Shown here one piece after another: positions 54,731 through 63,212 of a DNA stretch of 64,000 nucleotides (within the stretch, counting starts at the first letter, position 1; each line of letters starts with the position of its first letter). Location: NCBI GenBank assembly GCA_009392295.1, contig VFGW01000006.1:1-64000 (forward strand), given 5' to 3'. The DNA comes from SAR202 cluster bacterium. Its GTDB lineage: Bacteria; Chloroflexota; Dehalococcoidia; Lucifugimonadales; GCA-2719675. A model generated the notes under the pieces. It saw only the letters and a program-made list of their open reading frames with translations. It was not told the origin of the DNA and made no database searches. The translations under genes and the position numbers were made by a program.

Positions 54731-55561
54731 ATGACACTGACTGATATAGAAATAGGTGTTTTGGGTGGCGGATCAATGGGACAAGAAATCATTTCATTTC
54801 TAACAAATAGGAAAATTAAAAATGCAAATTTAGTCTCAATATTTGATAAAGATCAAAATAGACTCGATAATTTATCAAAAATACTTCCGGCAAATATTTT
54901 TATCACGAATTCGATAGACAAATTTTTATCTGTTGGAAAAATTAGACTTGTTGTAGAATCAGCTTCCGCTGAAGCTGTTAAACAATATGGGTCGTTAATT
55001 TTAAATTCTAATAAAAATCTTGTAGTAATGAGTTCTGGCGTGTTCAATGATATTAATTTTCTAAACTCCCTTGAAAATATTGCTGAAAAAAAATCGTTAC
55101 AACTCTTAATTCCATCAGGTGCTGTTGGAGGAATTGATTCTATTAAAGCAATTAAAGATCAAATAAAAAAAATTTCAATTACAACAACAAAATCTCCTAA
55201 ATCACTAATGGGCGCACTAGGATTTAAAGAATATGAAAATGTAGTTTTTAAAAAAGAACAAATAATTTTCAAAGGAAATTCACAACAGGCAATAAAATTA
55301 TTTCCTGCAAACGTAAACGTATCTACTACTCTTAGTTTAGTAGGTATAGGCCCACAAAAAACTGATGTAACAATAATTTGCGACCCAAATATAAATGAAA
55401 ATAAACATGAAATTTGTGTTGAAGGGGCCTTTGGCCAATTAAACTTTTCAATGAATTTACACCCAAGTAAAAAAAATCCTAAAACTAGTTCTTTAGCAAT
55501 TTTTTCTGTAATTGAAAAAATTCGAACCTTTTGTAATCCTCACATCTCAATAGGAACATAA
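54731..55561 (+). CDS. nadX: Aspartate dehydrogenase-like (NadX family)
   Basis: NAD(P)-dependent L-aspartate dehydrogenase, or a relative, making iminoaspartate/oxaloacetate. The cofactor loop is GVLGGGSMGQEI, then LIPSGAVGGIDSIKA, ANVNVSTTLSLVGIGP and a C-terminal NPKTSSLAI, all diagnostic of this family. 276 aa. ATG has GAGG upstream. The stop TAA is immediately followed by the ATG of an aminotransferase (TAAATG), so coupling is complete. It could support NAD synthesis or aspartate degradation; the partner gene makes amino-group transfer more likely. Confidence 0.85.
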   Translation: MTLTDIEIGVLGGGSMGQEIISFLTNRKIKNANLVSIFDKDQNRLDNLSKILPANIFITNSIDKFLSVGKIRLVVESASAEAVKQYGSLILNSNKNLVVMSSGVFNDINFLNSLENIAEKKSLQLLIPSGAVGGIDSIKAIKDQIKKISITTTKSPKSLMGALGFKEYENVVFKKEQIIFKGNSQQAIKLFPANVNVSTTLSLVGIGPQKTDVTIICDPNINENKHEICVEGAFGQLNFSMNLHPSKKNPKTSSLAIFSVIEKIRTFCNPHISIGT

Positions 55562-56776
55562 ATGTTAAACAAAAATAATCCCCAATTTTTGTTCGAAGAT
55601 ATTTATTCAAATTTTTCACCAAAGCATATGCTTGAAGAAAATTCAAAAAGTTCAAAAGATTTTAAATACGATTTCAGAAATTCTTATCCTGCACCTGACT
55701 TACTGCCAGTATCAAATGTATTAAAATCATTGGAAAAAGAATTAAAAATTGTAGGTGTGTCAAAAAATTTATACCCAGACCCCCAAGGTTATTTACCATT
55801 TAGGGAACTAATATCAGCAACTTTAAAAACAAAAAGGAAAATGAATATTTCTCCTGACAACATCTTATTAACAGATGGTTCCGGCCAAGGAATTCATTTA
55901 GTTGTAGAAGCGTTGGTCAACCCTGGAGATGCAGTAATTGTTGACGACTTTGTATACGGAGGAACATTATGGTCCCTTAGAAGATTCCACTCAAATATTT
56001 ATGGAGTTCCCTCGGACCAATACGGAATGCTTCCTGAAAAATTAACAGAAACAATTGAAAATATTATTTCTAAAAAACAAATCTGCAAACTGATGTATCT
56101 AATCCCTACTTTTCAAAACCCTAAAGGGACGACTATGGATATTCAAAGAAGACAAGAAATTTTATCAATAGCACAAAAGTATGAAATTCCAATTATTGAA
56201 GATGACGGAGTAGCAAATATGAGGTTTGAAGGGGAACATTTACCTTCAATTCAATCATTTGATGATTCTGGAATTTCTATGTTTGTAGGTTCATATAGTA
56301 AAATGGTTATCCCTGGTTTTAGATTAGGATATATCGTAGCTCCTGATAATATTCTAAAAATGATTAAAATCATTAAAGGATCTCGCGGAATAAATAAATT
56401 ATCTGCATTTGGGGTTTACAGATTCGCTATAGATTTCTTAAAAGATCACCTGGAAACACTAAATCTACAACTAAAAAGCCGCAGAAATACTATTTTAGAT
56501 ACACTAAAAAGTAATTTTGAAGATAACACATTAGCAAAGTGGTCAACTCCGGCAGGTGGCCTGTATATTTGGCTACAAGTCAATCCCGAAATAAATCTAA
56601 AAGAAATTCGTGATAAATTAAATGAATTTGAAGTTTCATATGATTTAGGAACAGATTTCTCAGCAGATGGTAGTGAAAAAAATTCTTATGCACGATTATG
56701 TTTTAGTGGCAATAGCAATCAAGAAATTAAAACTGGAATTTCTATTTTATCTAATGCCATAAAAACAAATAAGTAA
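55562..56776 (+). CDS. PLP-dependent aminotransferase (class I/II, LysN/MocR-like)
   Basis: Fold type I aminotransferase. DGSGQGIHLVVEALVNPGD is the cofactor-binding start, VYGGTLWSLRRF the substrate loop, IPTFQNPKG the NPxG motif, IIEDDGV the Asp holding the pyridine nitrogen, and GSYSKMVIPGFRLGY the PLP lysine with the PGxRxG arginine. 404 aa and no helix-turn-helix domain, so it is the free-standing form related to 2-aminoadipate and MocR-type enzymes. Begins directly after nadX. Together they might convert an amino acid through aspartate or alanine, but the substrates are not known. Confidence 0.88.
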   Translation: MLNKNNPQFLFEDIYSNFSPKHMLEENSKSSKDFKYDFRNSYPAPDLLPVSNVLKSLEKELKIVGVSKNLYPDPQGYLPFRELISATLKTKRKMNISPDNILLTDGSGQGIHLVVEALVNPGDAVIVDDFVYGGTLWSLRRFHSNIYGVPSDQYGMLPEKLTETIENIISKKQICKLMYLIPTFQNPKGTTMDIQRRQEILSIAQKYEIPIIEDDGVANMRFEGEHLPSIQSFDDSGISMFVGSYSKMVIPGFRLGYIVAPDNILKMIKIIKGSRGINKLSAFGVYRFAIDFLKDHLETLNLQLKSRRNTILDTLKSNFEDNTLAKWSTPAGGLYIWLQVNPEINLKEIRDKLNEFEVSYDLGTDFSADGSEKNSYARLCFSGNSNQEIKTGISILSNAIKTNK

Positions 56777-56898
56777 TACATGTACTTCATTAGCTAGTGG
56801 TATCAAAGAATATGTGTTAATATACCTTAATTATAATCATATTTTATACAACCTAAATAAAAATCTCACTTCAACTAATATAAATTCAGGAGTCTTAG

Positions 56899-57186
56899 AT
56901 GAAAAAAATATTTACAGCCAGCATCAGAACTATTTATTATTGGGCAGTATTTATTGGAACTTTTGCTACAGGAATGTGGTACAACTATACTTTTGGTGAT
57001 CCGCTTGACGGAATTCGATGGGCTGGGGTTGATATCTTTGTTTCTGGAGTAGTTGGATTTGGATTTAGTATAGCTGGTGTTGTTATTGCTGTAATATTGG
57101 ACTTCATTTACGTGAAAATTTCAAATATCATTTCGCCACCAGAAGAACAAGAAAAAAGACGGTTACCTGATCTAACTAAAAAATAA
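56899..57186 (+). CDS. Small two-TM membrane protein
   Basis: Not recognised. The 95-residue protein has two hydrophobic segments, IYYWAVFIGTFATGMWYN and ISGVVGFGFSIAGVVIAVILDF (near 15-32 and 48-68), and a charged tail ending SPPEEQEKRRLPDLTKK. Start ATG has GGAG about seven bases upstream. The track also lists an out-of-frame ORF at 56814, which I take as a shadow. It stands between the aminotransferase and a convergent mini-ORF. Function unknown. Confidence 0.6.
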   Translation: MKKIFTASIRTIYYWAVFIGTFATGMWYNYTFGDPLDGIRWAGVDIFVSGVVGFGFSIAGVVIAVILDFIYVKISNIISPPEEQEKRRLPDLTKK

Positions 57187-57193
57187 ATCAAGC

Positions 57194-57212
57194 TACCTAA
57201 AACTTTAAGGTA
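57194..57212. terminator. Weak hairpin between convergent genes
   Basis: TACCTAAA-ACT-TTAAGGTA can pair eight bases with one mismatch. Read on the minus strand it is followed by a T-rich run (TTGATTTATTTTTTAG), so it could terminate the small minus-strand ORF. The stem is short, A+T-rich and not compelling. Confidence 0.3.
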
Positions 57213-57235
57213 TCTGAAGCTAGCAATTTGATTTT

Positions 57236-57358
57236 CTATCTCAAAAAGTTCATACAAGTTGCAAATACAATTAATGTCATTAATCCAACAAGCAATACTG
57301 CAGGAATCATCCATAAAAAAACACCAATTCCTATAATATATTTTAATAGCTTATTCAA
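57236..57358 (-). CDS. Predicted 40-residue membrane mini-protein
   Basis: Too short for the ORF track. From TTG 57358 the product is about 40 residues and mostly hydrophobic (IIGIGVFLWMIPAVLLVGLM), with basic residues at the N-terminus and the stop TAG at 57236. An AAGGA lies about eight bases upstream. It converges with the 95-residue gene. Chance hydrophobic ORFs are common in A+T-rich DNA, so conservation is needed to accept this. Confidence 0.35.
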   Translation of the reverse strand: MNKLLKYIIGIGVFLWMIPAVLLVGLMTLIVFATCMNFLR

Positions 57359-57467
57359 ATTATTTTCCTTTTTAACATAGTAATTATTGCCTAACATATT
57401 TGATTAGATTATCATGAATATGAAAAATTTTCCTATTCAACAATTTACATGTTTACAATAATACAAA
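57359..57467. other. Gap before the MMPL gene
   Basis: About 109 bases between the mini-ORF start and the MMPL start. It must contain divergent promoters but no strong boxes were seen; TTAGATTATCATGAATAT near 57400-57420 is a possible weak -10 region. Nothing else is noted. Confidence 0.3.
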
Positions 57468-60260
57468 ATGTCTCTTCCTGAAAAATCAGCCCCAAAAAAT
57501 GTTCCAAATTGGTTATATAAAAATTCAAAATTTTTATCTATATTATTTATATTAATTACTGGGGTTTTTATATTTCCATTTGCAAATAACCAAACTAACG
57601 AAATCGCAAATCAAAATCCTAAAGCAGCAGTTTTTGATCTGCAAGAAACAATAAACCAAACTTTTTCTTCCCCATTACATGGTCAATGGGCAATTGCAGA
57701 ATCTAGAAACGGAGATATTTTAACCGCTAAATCTCTTAATGAAATTTTAAAAAACCAAAATTTTCTAATCGATGCTGATATAAAGGGACTTTTGACACCA
57801 AAAGGTCTTGAAGAACAGTCTTACTTAGCAAAATATTTTAATCCAGCAACTCAAACTCATACTACCGCAGTAATTTCTGTAGCCAATGTAGTAGAAAAAA
57901 TTCTTAATGATGATCCTAGATTAAATACAAATTTAAGTGAAGCAACTGATCCACAGGTTAAATTTGCAATTCATTTAATGATGTCAGATAAGTCCAAAAA
58001 ATTCCAACAAGAAATTGATACTATTTCTATCAAAGCTTCAAAAGAAAAAAGAATTGTACTAGGTGAAGAAATAGATTGGTGGATTTCACCAGCTATCATA
58101 ATAATTACTTTATCTGACAACCAAAAACTTGGTGGAGGATCCTATGAAGTAGCAGTTACAGGAGACCCTATTTCTATTAACAAAGAAAAATTTGACAGAA
58201 AGATTCAAAAATATTTACGTGGAGAAGAAATAAATTATCAATTATGGAGCGTAGCAATAGATATTAACCTTGAATCTGAGAAGCAAGGTAAACAAGCTTC
58301 TATATTTATCACATTGACTGTAATTTCTGCATTATTAATTACTGGATTAGTCTTAAATTCTTATTGGGCATTTGTGCTAACAAGTTTTGGAATTGGCAGT
58401 TTAATTATCTGGTTAAAAGGAATATCAACAATTGTAGGAATAAAAACTGGTCTAATAAATGATTTAATTGTTCCTATAGCCATGATTGCACTTGGAGTAG
58501 ACTTCGCAATTCATGCTATTAGAAGGTACCAAGAAGAATTTATAATATTTAAAAATCCGAAAAAAGCATATATTTTTGGACTGTCAGGACTAATAACTGC
58601 ATTAACACTAGCATTTATTTCTGACAGTATCGCCTTTTTAGCCAATATTACTTCGCAAATTGAAGCAGTTGTACATTTTGGACTATCGGCTGCGATTGCA
58701 GTAATGTCATCTTTCATTGTTCTGGGATTAATTATCCCGTTATTATTCTCAAAAATTTCTGAATTTCAATTCAATAACTGGGGGAATTCCAAAAAATCAA
58801 AATTTCTTAAATTGACACTATGCATTTTTACCGCTAGTGTAACTGGTATTTCAGTAATTATCATGATAGCAGTTAATCCTTTCTATGGATCTATTTTGTT
58901 AATCGCTTCAGGATTAATTTCTATAATTTTTCCATTAATAATTCTTAAAAAGATTAATAAAGGCACACTAAATAATCACAATAAAGAATTTGCAAATAAC
59001 GTTTCTCACAAGTACGGAATAAATACTAAAATTTTCGAGAAATTGATACTTTTTTTTCCAAAAAATATATTTTTCACTATAACTATTTTCAGCTTAATAA
59101 CAATTATTTCTATACTTAATGCAATAAGGTTAGAACCTACTTTTAACATAGAAGATTTCTTTGATTCAAAATCTGATTTTGTAGTTGGTCTGGACAAACT
59201 AGAAATTCACAACGGAGATAGAGGTGGCGAACCAGCAATTGCATATTTTGAAGGAGATTTAACTGATCCAACATCTATAAAAAACATATCGATTTTCTTT
59301 GATAATCTTAAAAACAATCCAAACATCGGGCATTTATCTAACGGAGATCCTTACATCAGTCAACCCAACTTGATTTCTATACTCCAATACAACACAAATT
59401 CCAAATACACCTTAGATCTTATTGAAAAAAACTTGAATACTTCAATTAAAGACTCTAATTTTGATGGAATTCCAGATTCAAAAAAAGATATAGAAATCAT
59501 TTTAAATTTCGCAATACAAGAAGGAGTTTATAATGAAAATGGCGAACTAATTTTCACTCCAGAATCAATATATAATATTCTGAGAAAATCAGAAAATTCA
59601 TATGCTACCCAAATAATTATTGGTATCCCTGGGACAAGAGATTTAAAACAAATATCTAAAGCCTGGAACAGTTTAAATTCAGACTTCAAACATTTTGAGT
59701 ATCAATCTACAATCAGAAAATTTGGTTTAACTGGATCACCATTTACTCGAAAAGAACAACTGGAAGCAACTACAAAATCTCTACAAAGGTCAATTCCAAT
59801 TGCTGCTATATCAGCATTAATAGTTTTAACAATCGCAATGAGATCATTCAAATACGCATTAATTACTGTAATCCCTATTGGATTAGTAGTAGCCTGGTTA
59901 TATTCTACAATGCAACTTTTAGGATTTGGACTAAATTTAGTTACATCAACAATCGGAGCAATTTCAATAGGAATTGGAATTGATTATTCAATTCATTTAA
60001 CTCAAAGATTTCGTGAAGAAATTTCAAAAAATACTAATAAATTTCAAGCGCTTAAAACTACAATTAATGGTACAGGAATAGCGCTTTTAGGATCTTCCGC
60101 ATCATCAATAATTGGTTTCTTGATTTTAGGATTTGCACCTATGCCTATGTTTTCATCATTTGGTATACTTACCGCAATAATGATCCTAATGTCACTACTC
60201 GCTGCATTACTAGTTTTGCCTACATTACTAATTATCACAACAAAAACAAAATCAAATTGA
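57468..60260 (+). CDS. MMPL/RND-family transporter
   Basis: A 930-residue two-module membrane exporter. Each half has one N-terminal TM, a large outside domain, and five TMs; the proton-relay helices contain ALGVDFAIHAIRR near 344 and SIGIGIDYSIHLTQR near 826. First TM is at about 28-42, and the second-module first TM near 526-546. In the outside domain of the second half (about residue 662) is DSNFDGIPDSKKD, an EF-hand- or thrombospondin-3-like calcium loop. The substrate may be lipid or hopanoid, as for MMPL relatives. ATG, with no clear ribosome site. A 69-residue protein follows 12 bases later. Confidence 0.85.
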   Translation: MSLPEKSAPKNVPNWLYKNSKFLSILFILITGVFIFPFANNQTNEIANQNPKAAVFDLQETINQTFSSPLHGQWAIAESRNGDILTAKSLNEILKNQNFLIDADIKGLLTPKGLEEQSYLAKYFNPATQTHTTAVISVANVVEKILNDDPRLNTNLSEATDPQVKFAIHLMMSDKSKKFQQEIDTISIKASKEKRIVLGEEIDWWISPAIIIITLSDNQKLGGGSYEVAVTGDPISINKEKFDRKIQKYLRGEEINYQLWSVAIDINLESEKQGKQASIFITLTVISALLITGLVLNSYWAFVLTSFGIGSLIIWLKGISTIVGIKTGLINDLIVPIAMIALGVDFAIHAIRRYQEEFIIFKNPKKAYIFGLSGLITALTLAFISDSIAFLANITSQIEAVVHFGLSAAIAVMSSFIVLGLIIPLLFSKISEFQFNNWGNSKKSKFLKLTLCIFTASVTGISVIIMIAVNPFYGSILLIASGLISIIFPLIILKKINKGTLNNHNKEFANNVSHKYGINTKIFEKLILFFPKNIFFTITIFSLITIISILNAIRLEPTFNIEDFFDSKSDFVVGLDKLEIHNGDRGGEPAIAYFEGDLTDPTSIKNISIFFDNLKNNPNIGHLSNGDPYISQPNLISILQYNTNSKYTLDLIEKNLNTSIKDSNFDGIPDSKKDIEIILNFAIQEGVYNENGELIFTPESIYNILRKSENSYATQIIIGIPGTRDLKQISKAWNSLNSDFKHFEYQSTIRKFGLTGSPFTRKEQLEATTKSLQRSIPIAAISALIVLTIAMRSFKYALITVIPIGLVVAWLYSTMQLLGFGLNLVTSTIGAISIGIGIDYSIHLTQRFREEISKNTNKFQALKTTINGTGIALLGSSASSIIGFLILGFAPMPMFSSFGILTAIMILMSLLAALLVLPTLLIITTKTKSN

Positions 60261-60272
60261 ATGGAAATAATC

Positions 60273-60482
60273 ATGTCTGAACAAAGAAATTGGATTAAAA
60301 TTTGGGCAAGAACGGTAGGAATGCCTATTGGCGAAACTGATCAAGATGCACCTACAAACCCTGCTATATCAAAAAAAGATGTCAAAAAAGCACTAGCATT
60401 TAGAACATTTTGGATTGCATTACATGTTTTTACATGTGGAATGATTATTGCCGGTAATGGGAAAACATTAGGTTTATGGTAA
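60273..60482 (+). CDS. Small one-TM protein downstream of MMPL
   Basis: A 69-residue protein with a soluble N-terminus (MSEQRNWIKIWARTVGMPIGETDQDAP) and one TM (FRTFWIALHVFTCGMIIAG). The track begins at ATG 60261; the later ATG 60273 is preferred because GGAAA precedes it. It begins 12 bases after the MMPL stop and so is probably translated with it, perhaps as an accessory subunit. Its last bases overlap the end of the convergent hydrolase. Unrecognised family. Confidence 0.6.
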   Translation: MSEQRNWIKIWARTVGMPIGETDQDAPTNPAISKKDVKKALAFRTFWIALHVFTCGMIIAGNGKTLGLW

Positions 60483-61346
60483 ATTAGTTTCTTTAAACCA
60501 TGTATAAATTGATTCTGGTAATTTTTCTCCCATAGAATGCAAACCATGTTCACCTCCAGGAATCAAAAGCAAGTCTACTTTTTTCTTAGATTCCAGCCTT
60601 TTTTCATATGCATCTAATGCAACATCCTTAAGCCTAGGATGTGTTTCATTAGTACCAGCTAATATAAGCAAATCTGATGAAATTTTATCTACATATTGGA
60701 CAATATCATATCTTTCACTTCCATATTTATCTAAATATGCCTTTGCAGAAAACAATCCAGCGCCAGGAACAATATCTTCTTTAATTGTAATCAATTGATC
60801 TCCCAGACCTGAATCTACAAAATTATTTGCAAGTTTAATATATTTTTTATAATAGTGTGAAGCTTCAGAATTCAAATAGTATTTTTTGGACAGTCTGACA
60901 GGAGAAATAGCTACTATTGAATTTACAAAAGAATTATTTCTAACTGATTGATAATATGTAACTTTTACAGCACCCATACTAGACCCTACCAAACAAACAT
61001 TATTAAATTTTTTGTCTTTCAACCAATTAATCATAGCATCTAAATCAAATAAACAATCGTATAATATTTCAAAAGCTGTCCCAGCAAAATCTGTATTTAT
61101 ATTAGGTCGTCCTTGAGAAATAACATCGTGCCCTCTAGTATTAAATGAAACTACAGGAAATCCATTTTTTGAAAAATATTTCCCCAGAATTGAAATCATT
61201 GATCCTGAATAAAAATTCCCTGTTGTACCATGAACTAATAATATTGCATCCACAGCACTACTATTCGATGATTTTGGTTCTATATAACAACCATCTAATT
61301 TAAATCCATCTGAAGTTTCTGTTTGTATAAGCTTAATATCAGTCAT
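60474..61346 (-). CDS. Alpha/beta hydrolase
   Basis: Hydrolase of 290 residues. The oxyanion-hole strand is LLVHGTTGNFYSG, nucleophile elbow VGSSMGAVK (G-S-S-M-G), the acid is in the AGTNETHPR segment, and the catalytic His is in PGGEHGLHSMG. It resembles the UPF0227/acylglycerol-lipase and prolyl-oligopeptidase-like group. Cytoplasmic. It is convergent with the mini-protein and shares nine bases with its end. Substrate unknown; acyl or sugar ester. Confidence 0.82.
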   Translation of the reverse strand: MTDIKLIQTETSDGFKLDGCYIEPKSSNSSAVDAILLVHGTTGNFYSGSMISILGKYFSKNGFPVVSFNTRGHDVISQGRPNINTDFAGTAFEILYDCLFDLDAMINWLKDKKFNNVCLVGSSMGAVKVTYYQSVRNNSFVNSIVAISPVRLSKKYYLNSEASHYYKKYIKLANNFVDSGLGDQLITIKEDIVPGAGLFSAKAYLDKYGSERYDIVQYVDKISSDLLILAGTNETHPRLKDVALDAYEKRLESKKKVDLLLIPGGEHGLHSMGEKLPESIYTWFKETNLP

Positions 61347-61406
61347 TATGAATAATTTATTTTGAAAAATTCCACATATCTAAATCAACAATTAAACAAA
61401 TAAAAA

Positions 61407-61862
61407 TTATTTGTTTAATTGAACCGCCTTGCTCCATGTATATACTTCTTGACCAGTTTCAACTATTAAAATTTTCATCAACCCAGCATTATAAATATGT
61501 GGCAAACCATCTGAAGTTGTTAAACGTGAAAAAATACAAGGTGCATCCTCTAAAAATTTTATCTCTGTATCAATTTGAATAGGACGACCTTCATTTTCGA
61601 TAACCACGCAACCTTTTTCTTTCCCACCTAAATATGAATGTACTATAATATCTTTATACTCATAAGAATCCCAAACTACAAAAGGCAAAGCTACTTTGGG
61701 ATTATTGCCAGAATCACCATGAACTTTTACTTCAAGAAAAGGTTCTATCAATTTTGCCGGCTGGCCTTGATTATCAATTTGACCCGAACAAGCCAAAAAT
61801 ATTAATGGCATAAGAATCAACAACTTACTAATTTTTCTAAAATTGTTCATCATAAACACCAT
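61407..61862 (-). CDS. SH3-like two-cysteine lipoprotein, paralogue 3
   Basis: Third family member. The signal peptide ends in lipobox LAC. The mature domain aligns with the copies at 31714 and 39913: ALPFVVWDSY, GCVVIE, EDAPC, then LMKILIVETGQEVYTWSKAVQL. The TGQE motif and both Cys are kept, although the following Gly-Trp is replaced by Val-Tyr. Start ATG 61862 or one of the ATGs at 61853 and 61850. It follows the MFS gene by 43 bases and might be in the same transcript. Confidence 0.7.
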   Translation of the reverse strand: MVFMMNNFRKISKLLILMPLIFLACSGQIDNQGQPAKLIEPFLEVKVHGDSGNNPKVALPFVVWDSYEYKDIIVHSYLGGKEKGCVVIENEGRPIQIDTEIKFLEDAPCIFSRLTTSDGLPHIYNAGLMKILIVETGQEVYTWSKAVQLNK

Positions 61863-61905
61863 ATTATGAGTTAATTTATATAATAATACATTAATTTCTT
61901 ATACA

Positions 61906-63117
61906 TTATTGAAGCCTACGTAGTGTTGGAAAAGAAATAAATACTATTACTACAAATATTAATAAAATAACACAACAAACTTGAGTTGCTATTGTCACAC
62001 TATAATTTTCAGCCAAAATTCCTGCTAACAAAGTTCCTAAAATACTTAATACATTTGTAAAATTAAATATCCCACCAAAACGTCCCCTAAGTTTATCAGG
62101 AACCTCTGAACCTAAAAGAGATCTACCAATTGTAAGTATACTTATTAAGCCGAAATTAAGAAAAAACACACATATCAAGCCAATAGAAAGTGATTGCGCC
62201 AAAGAAAAGGAATACATAGAAAAAAATACAAACATTAAATAGAAAAGTAACAAAGTCCCTTTTTTTACATAATTAACTAAAATTGAAAGGCTAAAATCAG
62301 AAAAAAACCCACCCACTCCTAAAATTGCGAAAAGTAGTCCATATCCATCTGGCCCTGTTGAAAAGATATCAGCAGTATAAATTGGTAATAATCCATGCAC
62401 AGCTGGTACTACTAAAACATTCACACTGGTTCTAAGTAATAAAGCACCTTGAAGTAATCGATTAGTTTTTAAAAAATTAATTAATTCTATAAAATTTTCT
62501 TTAAAATTATTCTTAATCAATTTTTCTTGAGGACGTATAGTTTGAATCCTAGAATAAGCCAGCACAGAAATTAAAATCATTATCAACTGTCCTATTAATG
62601 TGAAGCCAGGCCCAATTCTTTTTAATAATAATCCAGCAAAATAAGGAATTGAAAAATGTCCTACAAAATATGCAGAACCAGTAATTGCATACGCTGCAAA
62701 TATAAGATTTCTTCTTGTTGGTACTAGCAATGGGATCAATGAAAAATCTGATGGACCTCCTAATGATTGAATAAATCCTACTGATAACAAAAAAATAAAT
62801 AAATAATATGTATTAAAATTCCCAGAAATCACCAAATACGCAAACAAAAATATGAATATACTTTTAAGTAAAAAAACATTCACAATTACTTTTTGTCTAT
62901 TCCATTTATCGGCAGCAAAACCACCAATAGGTGCAGATATCAGCCCAGATAACGCTCCAAATCCCCATGAAAGACTTGTTAAAAATGGTGACTGAGTGTA
63001 TTCATAAGTTAACCAACCTATCACAACAAATTGAAAAAAAGATGATGCTGAAGAGAAAAATCTTCCAAACCAAAGTAATCTAACATTCGAATAATAAAGA
63101 GGAGCTGGAAATATCAT
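61906..63117 (-). CDS. MFS transporter, third paralogue
   Basis: Homologous to the tandem genes at 36311 and 37528: VVIGWLTYEYTQSPFLTSLSWG, APIGGFAADKWNRQK and HGLLPIYTADIFSTGPDGYGLLFA. Twelve TM segments and 403 aa, starting with ATG 63117. Its N-terminus (MIFPAPLYYSNVRLLWFGRFF) starts at about the same place as the reconstructed start of the 36311 gene, which supports that choice. First of a leftward unit that continues with a two-cysteine lipoprotein. Substrate unknown. Confidence 0.85.
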   Translation of the reverse strand: MIFPAPLYYSNVRLLWFGRFFSSASSFFQFVVIGWLTYEYTQSPFLTSLSWGFGALSGLISAPIGGFAADKWNRQKVIVNVFLLKSIFIFLFAYLVISGNFNTYYLFIFLLSVGFIQSLGGPSDFSLIPLLVPTRRNLIFAAYAITGSAYFVGHFSIPYFAGLLLKRIGPGFTLIGQLIMILISVLAYSRIQTIRPQEKLIKNNFKENFIELINFLKTNRLLQGALLLRTSVNVLVVPAVHGLLPIYTADIFSTGPDGYGLLFAILGVGGFFSDFSLSILVNYVKKGTLLLFYLMFVFFSMYSFSLAQSLSIGLICVFFLNFGLISILTIGRSLLGSEVPDKLRGRFGGIFNFTNVLSILGTLLAGILAENYSVTIATQVCCVILLIFVVIVFISFPTLRRLQ

Positions 63118-63212
63118 ATTTCAATTCATTAATTTATTTTATAAGCAATCAATATACTTACAAAAAATTAAAAATTCATCCGTTATTTCTCAAATATGCT
63201 TCAAAAGATTAA

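Noticed and set aside
57108-57314. Minus-strand ORF of 68 residues
   Set aside because: Covers the C-terminus of the 95-residue gene in reverse; the different 40-residue frame has a better ribosome site and TM profile.
60341-60553. Minus-strand 70-residue ORF
   Set aside because: Antisense shadow of the one-TM gene and the hydrolase end.
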